Shown: positions 25,338-33,785 of the stretch, in pieces
Layout: every line of letters begins with the position of its first letter
How positions within the stretch are numbered: the first letter of the stretch is position 1
Source: Streptosporangium lutulentum
GTDB lineage: Bacteria; Actinomycetota; Actinomycetes; Streptosporangiales; Streptosporangiaceae
DNA: 64,000 nt
Assembly: GCF_030811455.1 (NCBI RefSeq)
Contig: NZ_JAUSQU010000001.1
Location: forward strand, 620,001 to 684,000
Reading direction: 5' to 3'
Position numbers and translations under genes: made by a program
The notes under the pieces: generated by a model
Database searches by the model: none
What the model saw: only the letters and a program-made list of their open reading frames with translations
Told to the model about the DNA's origin: nothing

Positions 25338-27464
25338 CTATGACGAGCTGAGGCGCTTGAGGGCGTCGCGGACCTTCGCCGGGTCGTTGGTGGGCCAGAA
25401 GGGCGGCAGGGAGTCGCGCAGGAAACCCCCGTAGCGGGCCGTCGCCAGACGGGGGTCCAGGATCGCGACCACGCCCTTGTCGTGCTGGCTGCGGAGCAGC
25501 CGGCCCGCGCCCTGGGCGAGGAGCAGGGCGGCGTGGGTGGCGGCGACGGACATGAAGCCGTTGCCGCCCTTGGCCGCGACGTGGCGCTGGCGGGCGGAGC
25601 TCAGCGGGTCGTCCGGGCGGGGGAAGGGGATGCGGTCGATGATGACCAGCCGCAGCGAGGGGCCCGGGACGTCCACCCCCTGCCAGAGGGACAGGGTCCC
25701 GAACAGGCAGGTGGGCTCGTCCTCCGCGAACTGCTTGACCAGCAGCATCGTGGAGTCGTCGCCCTGGCAGAGCAGCGGCACGCTCAGCCGGTCTCTCAGG
25801 GCCTCGGTGGCGGCCTTGGCCGCGCGCATGGAGGAGAACAGGCCGAGGGTGCGGCCTCCGGCGGCCTCGATCAGCTCGGTGATCTCGTCGAGGTAGGCCT
25901 CGGGCAGGCCGTCGCGGCCCGGCTGCGGCAGGTGCTTGGCGACGTAGAGGATGCCGCTGCGGGGGTGGTCGAAGGGCGAGCCGACGTCCAGGCCGCTCCA
26001 GCCCGCCCGCTTCCTCGGCCGGGCCTTGGCATCGTTCTTGGCGCCGTTCTTGGCGCCGTCCGAGGGCTCCCCGCTCGGGTCGCCCGTCTCCTCTCCGCCG
26101 CCCCCGGTCGCGCCCCTCGCGCCGTCTCCGGCCCCCAGGCCCCACTGGCGGGCCAGCCCGTCGAAGGCGCCGCCCAGGGCGAGCGTGGCCGAGGTGAGGA
26201 TCACCGTCCGGTCGCCGAAGAGCTTGTCGCGGAGCATTCCCGCCACGGTCAGCGGCGCCACCCGCAGCAGGGGAGGACGCCGGTCGGTGCCCGCCTCCAG
26301 CCAGACCACCTCGGCCCGGTCGACCTCCTCGGCGTGGCCGAAGGCGTCCAGCATGCGCTGCGCGGTGTCGTGGATCTCGTCCAGGGCGGTGAAGGCCGCC
26401 TTGCGCAGACCCGCGCCCTCGGGGTCGTCCTTGTCGCCGCCCATCCGAGGGCCGAGGGAGGTGATGCACGCCCAGGCCGCGTCGCGGATCAGGGCGAGCG
26501 TCAGCCCGAGCACCTGGGGCAGCTCGTCGAGGCGCCCGGCGGGTGCGGCGGCGAGCAGGGCCTTGAGATCCTCTCCCGCCTCCATGAGCCGGTCGGAGGT
26601 GGGCTGGTCGATCAGCCTGCCGACCCGGCGCACGGCCAGCGAGACCATGTTCTCCGACAACTCGCCGGTCACCACCGAGGTGACCCGGTCGACCAGCTCG
26701 TGGGCCTCGTCCACCACGACCACGTCGTGCTCGGGCAGGAGCGGGAAGTCTTCCATCGCGTCGATGGCGAGCAGCGCGTGGTTGGTGACGACGACGTCGG
26801 ACTCCCCGGCGCGGGCCCGTGCCAGCTCGGCGAAGCACTCCATCCCGCTCGGGCAGCGCGTGGCGCCCAGGCACTCCCTGGCGCTCACCGAGAACTGCCG
26901 CCACGCCTGCTCGTTGACGCCGGGGACGAGCTCGTCGCGGTCACCGGTCTCGGTCTCGTTCGCCCAGTCCTGGATGCGCTGGACCATCCGCCCCGTCGCG
27001 CTCACCTCACGGGGGTCGAAGAGCTGGTCCTGCTCGTCGTCGGGCCATCCGGCGCTCGCCTTGTAGCGGCACAGGTAGTTGCGGCGGCCCTTGAGGATCG
27101 CGAACTTGGGCTCGTGCGGCAGCTGCGGGGCGAGCGCCTCGGCGAGGCGGGGCAGGTCACGGTCCACGAGCTGGCGCTGGAGCGCGATGGTGGCGGTGGA
27201 GACGACCACCGCGCCCTCGGAGGTCATCGCGTGCCGGATCGAGGGGATCAGGTAGGCCAGTGACTTGCCGGTGCCCGTGCCCGCCTGAACGGCCAGGTGG
27301 TCACCCGACTCGATCGAGTGCTGCACCGCCTGGACCATCCTTATCTGTCCGGGGCGCTCGACCCCGCCCACCGCTTCGACGGCGGTGCTCAGCAAATCCT
27401 CAACTGGGGGAATATCCACTTTTGAGGAGACGTCTTCGGTAGGGGCGATGGAGTCGGTCGGCAC
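25338..27464 (-). CDS. DinG-family ATP-dependent DNA helicase
   Basis: 708 residues from GTG at 27464 (VPTDSIAPTED); GTG at 27518 is in frame and cannot be excluded. Superfamily 2 XPD/DinG-like: Q/motif I VQAGTGTGKSLAYLIPS (~61-75), motif II VVDEAHEL (~250), and C-terminal VIIDRIPFPRPDDP and QGAGRLLRS. Four Cys for a 4Fe-4S cluster are plausible: NYLCRYK, then ARECLGATRCPSGMECFAELARA. A Gly/Asp/Lys-rich insert (GAKNGAKNDAKARPRKR) interrupts helicase domain 2. It unwinds 5'-3' and acts in repair or R-loop removal. Divergent from the repeat-rich gene. Confidence 0.9.
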   Translation of the reverse strand: MPTDSIAPTEDVSSKVDIPPVEDLLSTAVEAVGGVERPGQIRMVQAVQHSIESGDHLAVQAGTGTGKSLAYLIPSIRHAMTSEGAVVVSTATIALQRQLVDRDLPRLAEALAPQLPHEPKFAILKGRRNYLCRYKASAGWPDDEQDQLFDPREVSATGRMVQRIQDWANETETGDRDELVPGVNEQAWRQFSVSARECLGATRCPSGMECFAELARARAGESDVVVTNHALLAIDAMEDFPLLPEHDVVVVDEAHELVDRVTSVVTGELSENMVSLAVRRVGRLIDQPTSDRLMEAGEDLKALLAAAPAGRLDELPQVLGLTLALIRDAAWACITSLGPRMGGDKDDPEGAGLRKAAFTALDEIHDTAQRMLDAFGHAEEVDRAEVVWLEAGTDRRPPLLRVAPLTVAGMLRDKLFGDRTVILTSATLALGGAFDGLARQWGLGAGDGARGATGGGGEETGDPSGEPSDGAKNGAKNDAKARPRKRAGWSGLDVGSPFDHPRSGILYVAKHLPQPGRDGLPEAYLDEITELIEAAGGRTLGLFSSMRAAKAATEALRDRLSVPLLCQGDDSTMLLVKQFAEDEPTCLFGTLSLWQGVDVPGPSLRLVIIDRIPFPRPDDPLSSARQRHVAAKGGNGFMSVAATHAALLLAQGAGRLLRSQHDKGVVAILDPRLATARYGGFLRDSLPPFWPTNDPAKVRDALKRLSSS

Positions 27465-27719
27465 GACAGCCAACCGTACCCGTTCGGCCTGACAATCGCG
27501 GATGCTCCGGGGAGTCACTGTGGGGACTCATCGTGGTATTCGCAAACCCGGGGCTCATGTTCCGTGGCAAACTGGCTCGATCACCCGGTTCGCCAATCCT
27601 CCGAAGTCCAAGGAAGATCTACCGTTCTGGTGGTGTTGGGGCGGAAGATGGGGGTGGAAAGACCGGTTCGGTAGAGTTTCCTGAGGTCGAGTGGACGAAT
27701 AAAGGCTGGTTGAAGCACT

Positions 27720-29093
27720 ATGTCCTCCATGTCGGAAGTTGTCCCGTTGCCGTCGTTCGGCGAGGTGTTCTTTGACGAGCGTGGCCAGGAGCGGGTTCTC
27801 CGGGTCACTTGGCACGAAGGCACGCTGGTGCTGAGCCTGTGGCGCGGTGAGATGTGCACCGCGAGTTTCCGCATGCCCATGAACGACGTGGGACGTCTGG
27901 TCGACACCCTCGACGACGGTTTTGTCGAGGCCGGAGGCCAGTACCCCGACGAGACGGGCGAGCCCGCCCACCTGGTCGAGCATCAGGTGCACGGCGAGTT
28001 CCCCGCCACCGGGCAGTACGCCCGGCCGCACTCGGAGGACTACGCCCAGCCGCAGCCGTACGCCGACCCGGCCGGTCACGCCGCCCCGCCGATCGAGGAG
28101 CCGCGCCAGGTCGCGGCCCTCGGGCCCAACGACGTGCTCGTCGCCCGGGGCGCCGCGCCGCAGCCCCAGGACCGGATGGCCGCCTACGGCCAGGGCGACG
28201 CGGTGCCGCGCGAGAACATGATCGTGGGCGACTCCCTGCCCTACGGCCAGCCGCAGCCCGTGGGACTGCCGGGCTCCGGCGAGCCCCTGTACCAGCTGCC
28301 CGGCGACCGCTACCCGGCCTCGCCGCCGGCGGACTCCTACGGCGCTCCCCAGGGGCATCCGGATCCGTACGGCGCCCCGCAGGGCCAGCCTGACTCCTAC
28401 GGCGTGCAGGGCCAGCCTGACTCCTACGGCGTGCAGGGCCAGCCCGACTCCTACGGCGTGCAGGGGCGTCCGGACCCGTACGGCGCTCCAGGAGGCCACC
28501 CGGATCCGTACGGCGCGTCCCCGCCCGTGGACCCGTTCGCCGCTCCGGCGGGCCGGCAGGCGGATCCCTTCGTGTCCCACGGCGACCAGTTCCCGGCACC
28601 CGGGCACCAGCCGCGCGCCGACTCCTACGCGCCCCAGGGGCAGCAGCACTCCACCGACCCCTTCGGCTTCGCGGCCCAGCAGCAACAGCAGTCCGCCTAT
28701 CCGGCCCAGGCCGACCCCTACGGCTACCCGGCCCCGGCCCAGCCCGACCTTTACTCGTTCGGCGCCCAGCAACCCGGCCCGCAGCAGTCCCCGCAGGCCG
28801 GTCACCCCGCGGACCTGCGCGACCTGTACGGCTCGCCGCCCGCCTACCAGCAGGACGTGGATCCGTCCGATCCGCTGGGCCTGCGCGGCCAGCAGCCCGA
28901 GCAACTGGCGCCACGCCCCTACGTCCAGGAGTCGTCCCACTCCACCGGGGAGAGGCTCCGCCCCGAGCAGCGTTACGACGAACAGCGTTACGACGAGCGC
29001 CGTCATGACGAGCAGGGCTACGACGAGCGCCGCGACGGGCGGCGCCGGGACGAGCGGCGCCGTGACGAGCGGGACGAGCGCCGCGACTGGTGA
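27720..29093 (+). CDS. Repeat-rich protein with small conserved N-terminal domain
   Basis: 457 residues. Residues 1-75 (PSFGEVFFDERGQERVLRVTWHEGTLVLSLWRGEMCTASFRMP) form a compact beta-rich domain that recurs in actinomycetes. The remainder is disordered and rich in Pro, Gln, Tyr, Asp and Gly, with three perfect-to-near-perfect QPDSYGVQG repeats (27-bp DNA units), further PDPYGAP variants, a poly-Gln run and a C-terminal charged tail of RYDEQ/ERRDE repeats. No signal peptide or membrane helix. Function unknown; the repeats resemble low-complexity scaffolds. Start: the ATG at 27720, or the ATG four codons on. Confidence 0.75.
   Translation: MSSMSEVVPLPSFGEVFFDERGQERVLRVTWHEGTLVLSLWRGEMCTASFRMPMNDVGRLVDTLDDGFVEAGGQYPDETGEPAHLVEHQVHGEFPATGQYARPHSEDYAQPQPYADPAGHAAPPIEEPRQVAALGPNDVLVARGAAPQPQDRMAAYGQGDAVPRENMIVGDSLPYGQPQPVGLPGSGEPLYQLPGDRYPASPPADSYGAPQGHPDPYGAPQGQPDSYGVQGQPDSYGVQGQPDSYGVQGRPDPYGAPGGHPDPYGASPPVDPFAAPAGRQADPFVSHGDQFPAPGHQPRADSYAPQGQQHSTDPFGFAAQQQQQSAYPAQADPYGYPAPAQPDLYSFGAQQPGPQQSPQAGHPADLRDLYGSPPAYQQDVDPSDPLGLRGQQPEQLAPRPYVQESSHSTGERLRPEQRYDEQRYDERRHDEQGYDERRDGRRRDERRRDERDERRDW
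28380..28460 (+). repeat. 27-bp tandem repeat, three in-frame copies
   Basis: Units at 28380-28406, 28407-28433 and 28434-28460 differ at one base. Each encodes QGQPDSYGV. Diverged copies flank them on both sides. Confidence 0.85.
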
Positions 29094-29132
29094 TCGGCCG
29101 CGGGGCCGCCCGTCGCGGCCGGTCCCGCCGTT

Positions 29133-29202
29133 CGTGAGACGCCGAGTCCGTCCGTGAGACGCCGCGTCCGTCCGTCCCGGTGGTCACGACCGCCGGGACG
29201 GA
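29133..29202 (+). terminator. Duplicated 20-bp unit followed by terminator hairpin
   Basis: A 20-bp unit starting CGTGAGACGCCG is present twice (29133-29152, 29153-29172; one mismatch). It runs into TCCGTCCCGG (29171-29180) pairing with CCGGGACGGA (29193-29202), whose interior also pairs. This is a likely terminator of the repeat-rich gene. The rest of the 300-bp gap up to the antiporter gene shows nothing clear. Confidence 0.55.
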
Positions 29203-29393
29203 GGCGGTCGTGGTCTCCGGGTCCGTGCGTGCGCGTGAGCGGCTGACCTGCGCCTCGCGCGGGGACGGCCGCCGGAGCCGGGACCCGTGCGAGTGCACGG
29301 ATCGTTTCCACGTACTCTGCGTACGAGCAAAGCCGTGTCAGCGTGGGCGATCGCCGTTTCGAAGGCTGATCGTCTCTTGTCGGTAGGGGTGGG

Positions 29394-30980
29394 ATGGACC
29401 AGGCACTGGCGGTGCAGATACTGGTGGTGCCGGTCATCGCGATCGCGGTGGCCGCGGTGGCACGGCGCATGGGATGGTCGTCCCCGCTGGTCCTGGTGCT
29501 GGTCGGGCTGGTGCTGTCACCGCTGGTCCCCAGCTACCAGCTCGACCCCAACCTGATCCTGCTGGTGTTCCTGCCGCCGCTGCTCTACTCCGCCGCGATC
29601 GACAGCTCCTACCTGAGGCTCAAGGCGCTCCGCAATCCGGTCGCGCTGCTGTCGGTCGGCCTGGTGCTGTTCACCACGCTGGTCGTCGGGTGGATCACCC
29701 ACCTGCTCCTGCCCGAGCTGCCGCTGGCCGCCGCGTTCGCGCTGGGCGCGATCGTGGCACCGCCGGACGCCGTCGCCGCGGTCGCGGTGGCCCGCAGACT
29801 CGGGCTGCCCCGCAAGGTGGTGACCATCCTGGTGGGGGAGAGCCTGTTCAACGACGCCACCGCGCTCACCGTCTACCGGGTGGCCATCGCGGCGGCGGTG
29901 GGCCAGGGAGCGGCCAGCTGGCAGGCCGTGACCGTCGAGTTCGCCCGCTCGGCGCTGGGCGGCGTGCTGATCGGGATCGTGCTCGCCTGGATCCTCGCCC
30001 GCGTGCTGCTGCACCTGCGCGACGCGCTCGTCGAGAACACCGTCATGCTGCTCATCCCGTTCGCGGTCTACTTCGTGGCCGAGAGCGTGCACGTCTCCGG
30101 TGTGATCGCCGTCGTGATCGTCGGTCTCTACATCGGACACCGCCTGCCCAAGGCGGGATTCGGCACGCGACTGCTGTCCGACGCGGTCTGGCGGGTCATG
30201 GACTTCTTCCTGGAGTCGATCGTCTTCGTGCTGATCGGCCTGCAGATGTGGCCCATCGTGCGCGAGCTGGAATGGACGGACCGGTGGAGGCTCACGGGAA
30301 TGGCGCTGGCCGTCTTCGCCGCCGCGGTGCTCGCCAGGGTCGTCTGGGTCGTGCCCACCAGCTACCTGCCGGGATTCCTGACCAGGACGATCAGGCGGCG
30401 CGAACCGCATCCGGTGGCCTGGCAGAACGTGGCGATCGTGAGCTGGGCGGGGATGCGCGGGGTGGTCTCCCTCGCGGCGGCCTTCGCCATCCCCCTGAAC
30501 TTCCCCGGCCGGCCCATGCTGCTCTTCCTCACCTTCGTGGTGGTGATCGGGACCCTGCTGGTCCAGGGACTGTCGTTCCCGGCGCTGATCCGCCGGCTGA
30601 AGGTCTCCAACGAGCAGGAGCTCTTCACCGACAACCTGGCGGAGGCGGCCGCCCAGCAGGCGGCGGCCTCGGCCGGGCTCGCGCGGTTGGAGGAGCTGGT
30701 CGCCGAGGGCGTCGACGACGTTCACACGGAGGTCGTGGAGCAGCTCAGGTCACGGTCCGAACGCCGGACCCTCACCGCCTGGGAGCGGCTCGGCGGTGGC
30801 ACGGGCCAGGAGGGGGAGGAGACGCCCAGCACGCTCTACCGGCGGTTGCGCAGGGAGATGCTGGTCGTCGAACGCGAGGTGTTCGTGCGATTCCGCGACG
30901 AGCGACGCATCGAGGACGAGGTGCTCCGCAGGGTCATCCAGGAGATCGACTTCGAAGAGGCCACCCTGGAGCGGGACTGA
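29394..30980 (+). CDS. CPA1-family Na+/H+ antiporter (NhaP/YjcE-like)
   Basis: 528 residues. About twelve transmembrane helices (1-420) with CPA1 signatures LVFLPPLLYSAAID, ALGAIVAPPDAVAAVAVARRLGLP, LVGESLFNDATALTVYR (the ND pair of the ion site) and WAGMRGVVSLAAAFAIP. A cytoplasmic tail of about 110 residues is charged and helical (LRREMLVVEREVFVRFRDERRIEDEVLRRV). It exchanges Na+ (or K+) for H+ across the plasma membrane. Monocistronic, closed by a clear hairpin. Confidence 0.92.
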   Translation: MDQALAVQILVVPVIAIAVAAVARRMGWSSPLVLVLVGLVLSPLVPSYQLDPNLILLVFLPPLLYSAAIDSSYLRLKALRNPVALLSVGLVLFTTLVVGWITHLLLPELPLAAAFALGAIVAPPDAVAAVAVARRLGLPRKVVTILVGESLFNDATALTVYRVAIAAAVGQGAASWQAVTVEFARSALGGVLIGIVLAWILARVLLHLRDALVENTVMLLIPFAVYFVAESVHVSGVIAVVIVGLYIGHRLPKAGFGTRLLSDAVWRVMDFFLESIVFVLIGLQMWPIVRELEWTDRWRLTGMALAVFAAAVLARVVWVVPTSYLPGFLTRTIRRREPHPVAWQNVAIVSWAGMRGVVSLAAAFAIPLNFPGRPMLLFLTFVVVIGTLLVQGLSFPALIRRLKVSNEQELFTDNLAEAAAQQAAASAGLARLEELVAEGVDDVHTEVVEQLRSRSERRTLTAWERLGGGTGQEGEETPSTLYRRLRREMLVVEREVFVRFRDERRIEDEVLRRVIQEIDFEEATLERD

Positions 30981-30994
30981 CGGCCCCCGGGTGA

Positions 30995-31020
30995 CCCCGC
31001 CGGAAACCTGTCCGGCGGGG
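30995..31020. terminator. Bidirectional terminator hairpin
   Basis: CCCCGCCGG (30995-31003) and CCGGCGGGG (31012-31020) form a perfect 9-bp stem with 8-nt loop between the convergent antiporter and UBP-finger genes; outer GGCCCCC/GGGGGCC pairing may extend it. Confidence 0.7.
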
Positions 31021-31063
31021 GCCGTCCGGCGGCACCCGGGTCAACGTCCGGAGACGGTCGCCG

Positions 31064-31318
31064 CTAGCCGATGACCTCGTCCACGAAACACCACCGCCAG
31101 CTCTCGCCCGGCTCGAAGGACGCCACGACCGGGTGGCCGATCTCCTTGAAGTGAGCCGTGGCGTGCTTGCCGGGTGACGAGTCGCAACAACCGATGTGGC
31201 CGCACGAAAGGCACTTGCGCAGGTGCACCCAGCGCGTACCGTTCGCCAGGCACTCCTCGCACCCCTTCGCGCGGGGAGACGGGTCCTGCGATTCAAGGAT
31301 GTGCTCACACGTGCTCAT
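31064..31318 (-). CDS. Small UBP-type zinc finger protein
   Basis: 84 residues from an ATG preceded by AGAGGGG. The ZnF-UBP pattern is complete: Cys20/Cys23 (KGCEEC), Cys36/Cys39 (RKCLSCGHIGCCD) with Cys44/45, and His residues in KHATAHFKEIGHPVV, then the SFEPGESWRWCFVDE C-terminus. In eukaryotes the domain binds the ubiquitin C-terminus; in actinobacteria, stand-alone copies are common and their partner is unknown (Pup-like modifiers have been an open idea). No partner gene is adjacent. Confidence 0.88.
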   Translation of the reverse strand: MSTCEHILESQDPSPRAKGCEECLANGTRWVHLRKCLSCGHIGCCDSSPGKHATAHFKEIGHPVVASFEPGESWRWCFVDEVIG

Positions 31319-31544
31319 ATGTTTCCCCTCTCTGGTCATCCGGACGATCGTACGCCCAGGGCCGTGCTCCGCCCTCGCCCTCCCGCGCGTCGACGCGGGC
31401 CGTCCACCGCGCGGGGCCACACGACAGGCGATCCCCGCTTCGCGCGGGCCGTACACCGGACGGTTTCCGCCTCGCGAGGCATCGGACGGATAATGTCCCC
31501 GCGACGGACGCCTGTCGCGAGAACCCGTTGGGTAGGGTCGAGGC

Positions 31545-31946
31545 ATGCGACCTCTTCCGCGAAGACTTCCCGTCCTCTCCGCCTCCGCACTGGCCGCTGT
31601 CCTCTTCACCACCGGATGCTCCGAGATCCAGGAGGTGAGTCAGGGCATCGACAAGGCGCAGCAGTGCGTGCAGGCCGCAGGCATCGTCACCGAGATGGCG
31701 GCGAAGGTCGGCAGCCTGGTCAACGACCCCGCCGAGATGGAGAAGGCGCTGAACGACGGCGCCGCCAAGCTCGGCACCCTGGCGGACGAGGCGGCCAACA
31801 CCACGCTCAAGGAAGCCGCCGACGGCGTCGCCAAGGACCTTGAGGGTCTGAACGCCACGAGCGCCAACGAAGCCGTCGACGCGGCGCAGAAGGTCGCGAC
31901 CGACTCGGTGCAGTGGACCCAGCAGCTGGCCGGCGCCTGCGGCTGA
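31545..31946 (+). CDS. Small lipoprotein
   Basis: 133 residues. N-terminal basic stretch, hydrophobic core and lipobox LFTTGC (Cys25), so it should be lipid-anchored on the outer face of the membrane. The mature part is Ala-rich and predicted helical (IDKAQQCVQAAGIVTEMAAKVGSLVNDPAEMEKAL), with a C-terminal Cys that may pair with Cys42. No catalytic motif. Function unknown. Confidence 0.82.
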   Translation: MRPLPRRLPVLSASALAAVLFTTGCSEIQEVSQGIDKAQQCVQAAGIVTEMAAKVGSLVNDPAEMEKALNDGAAKLGTLADEAANTTLKEAADGVAKDLEGLNATSANEAVDAAQKVATDSVQWTQQLAGACG

Positions 31947-31997
31947 GCGTCCGCTCAATCCCGGGTTCTCTAGGGGAAATAGGGCTGAAATAGCGTC

Positions 31998-32345
31998 GTG
32001 CCCATGAAGACCCTGGAAAGCGAACCAGACCCCCGGTTCACCCTCGCGAACGAACGAACGTTCCTGACCTGGCTGAGCACGTCGCTCGCGCTGAGCGCGG
32101 GCGGCGTCGCCATGGCGGCGGTCTCCGCCGATGTCTTCGTGCCATGGATGCGGACCGCGCTCGCGGTCGTCCTCGTGTCGCTGTCCGCCCTGTCGGCCGC
32201 GATGGCCTACCCGCGCTGGCGTCTGATCCAGCGCGCCCTGCGCCGTGCCGCACCGCTCCCGCCCCCGGCGCTCGCGCCCCTGTTCGGGTACGGCGTGGCC
32301 GCCGTGGCCGTGTTCGCCCTGGTCCTGATCCTGCTCGGCCGATGA
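31998..32345 (+). CDS. DUF202 (YidH-like) membrane protein
   Basis: 115 residues; GTG at 31998 or ATG at 32004. The DUF202 signature LANERTFLTWLSTSLALSAGGVA lies at the N-terminus, followed by two more transmembrane helices. Function unknown. Overlaps the next DUF202 gene by 4 bp (ATGA). Confidence 0.85.
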   Translation: MPMKTLESEPDPRFTLANERTFLTWLSTSLALSAGGVAMAAVSADVFVPWMRTALAVVLVSLSALSAAMAYPRWRLIQRALRRAAPLPPPALAPLFGYGVAAVAVFALVLILLGR

Positions 32346-32698
32346 GTCTCCGGGGAGACGAGTCTCCAGACCCGCCGAGCGGCCGGGGAGAGGAAGGACT
32401 GCAGAGCGAGCGGACCAGGCTGGCCTGGGTGCGCACCGCGACCCTGCTGGCCGTCACCGGACTGGGGGGCGCGGGTCTCGCCCTGCGCACCGGAACGCCC
32501 GCGATCGCCGTCGTTCCCTTCACCCCGGCCGTCTTCTGCGGCGCGCTCCTGCTGGCCGGTACCGGTATCCGCTACAGGCGCGCCAAGGAGGCCGTCCGGA
32601 CGGGGCGCCGCCTCGACAACCGGATCGACGCCCTCATCGCCTGGCTCGGAACCCTCGCCGTCGCCGTCGGAGCGCTCGGCCTCGTGCTCACCCGATAG
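32342..32698 (+). CDS. Second DUF202 membrane protein
   Basis: 118 residues, three transmembrane helices, DUF202 signature LQSERTRLAWVRTATLLAVTGLGGAG. Its ATG overlaps the stop of the first DUF202 gene, so the two are coupled and probably form a heteromeric membrane complex. Paired DUF202 genes are common in actinomycetes. Confidence 0.85.
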   Translation: MSLRGDESPDPPSGRGEEGLQSERTRLAWVRTATLLAVTGLGGAGLALRTGTPAIAVVPFTPAVFCGALLLAGTGIRYRRAKEAVRTGRRLDNRIDALIAWLGTLAVAVGALGLVLTR

Positions 32699-32821
32699 GT
32701 GTCCGGGCCGCCCGTCCGGGCCGCTCGAAGCGGTCCACGGGCCGGTGGACGCGGGACTGTAAGCTGCCAGTCGTCGGATGGCTCCTCCCGATCCACCGAA
32801 TATGAGGCAAGATGTCGCAGC

Positions 32822-33541
32822 ATGTCACGCTTCGATGATCTGCCCGGCTACGCGGCGTCGATCGCTCCGCTGATCGACGCCGTTCATCTCGGTGTCCATG
32901 TCGCGAGCCGGCCGATCGGCCGGGAGCTCGTCAAGCGATCGGGCCTCCCGGCGGAGCTGATGATCGATCTGCGATACGTGCTCCCCGTCCGGCCGCTGAC
33001 CGCCGAGGGACTGACCGCCCTCTACCGCTACAACCCCTTCAGCCGGGCCGAGATCGAGGCGCAGATCGCACAGGGCGTCCTCGTCGACGACGGCGCGTTG
33101 CACGCGACGGACCTCGCGCTCGCCTTCATCTCGGCCCTGTACGAGGTGCACGCGACGGTGACCGGCGAGCTGTGGGCGGCACACGCCGACCGGCTGCCCG
33201 AGCTCGTGGACCTCACCGGGCGTCTCCTGGCGGCCGGTGCGGACAGCGGCGGTGCGGCTTTCGCCCAGGCCTCGCCGCCCTACGAGCCGGAGGGAACCCC
33301 GGCGGGCGTGCTCCTGTTCAACCGGCTGGCCGCCCTGCGCTACCACCGCGCCGACGTTCACGCCGCAGTCTGGCGGGAGGCGGGTCTCACCGCCGCGCAG
33401 ATCATCGCCCTGGCTCCGGGCGCCGCCCGTGACCGGATCGAGGCGGAGACGAACCGCCGTGCGGCCGCGCCGTACGAGGCGCTGACCACGCGGGAGCGCC
33501 AGACCCTGCTGCTGGGGCTGAGCGATCTCGACCAGCCCTAG
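32822..33541 (+). CDS. Helical protein, distantly SCO6745/SalK-like
   Basis: 239 residues from ATG. All-helical appearance. The region LFNRLAALRYHRADVHAAVWREAGLTAAQIIAL recalls the LREHRGDGHVAAL segment of the SCO6745/SalK family, but the match is weak. No membrane segment or signal peptide. Function unknown; a regulator- or DinB-like fold is possible. Confidence 0.65.
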   Translation: MSRFDDLPGYAASIAPLIDAVHLGVHVASRPIGRELVKRSGLPAELMIDLRYVLPVRPLTAEGLTALYRYNPFSRAEIEAQIAQGVLVDDGALHATDLALAFISALYEVHATVTGELWAAHADRLPELVDLTGRLLAAGADSGGAAFAQASPPYEPEGTPAGVLLFNRLAALRYHRADVHAAVWREAGLTAAQIIALAPGAARDRIEAETNRRAAAPYEALTTRERQTLLLGLSDLDQP

Positions 33542-33714
33542 TCTTCGGAGGGACGGACAACCGAGGCACCGTCCGGACCTCGTGGGTCAAGGAACGTCGA
33601 TCCCCCTGCTCCTCCCCCGAGGGGAGCGGGTCTTCCTCGGTGCCGGGCGACCGCGAGGCGGGACCGGCGTTCGGCCTGGAGCCGCTCGTGGTGACGACCG
33701 TGCGGGTGAAAGGC

Positions 33715-33745
33715 GACGCCCGGGGCCTCATCGGTCCCGGGCGTC
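33715..33745. terminator. Hairpin between convergent genes
   Basis: GACGCCCGGG (33715-33724) and CCCGGGCGTC (33736-33745), perfect 10-bp stem with 11-nt loop, between the SCO6745-like gene and the transglycosylase-like gene. Confidence 0.6.
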
Positions 33746-33785
33746 CCCGGGGAGCGTTCCCTTCCCCTGGAAGCTCCCGGCGGTG

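Noticed and set aside
27465..27518. LexA/SOS box in front of the DinG-like gene
   Set aside because: GAAC and GTT-like pieces occur (CGAACGGGTACGG) but spacing and second half do not fit the actinobacterial SOS box.
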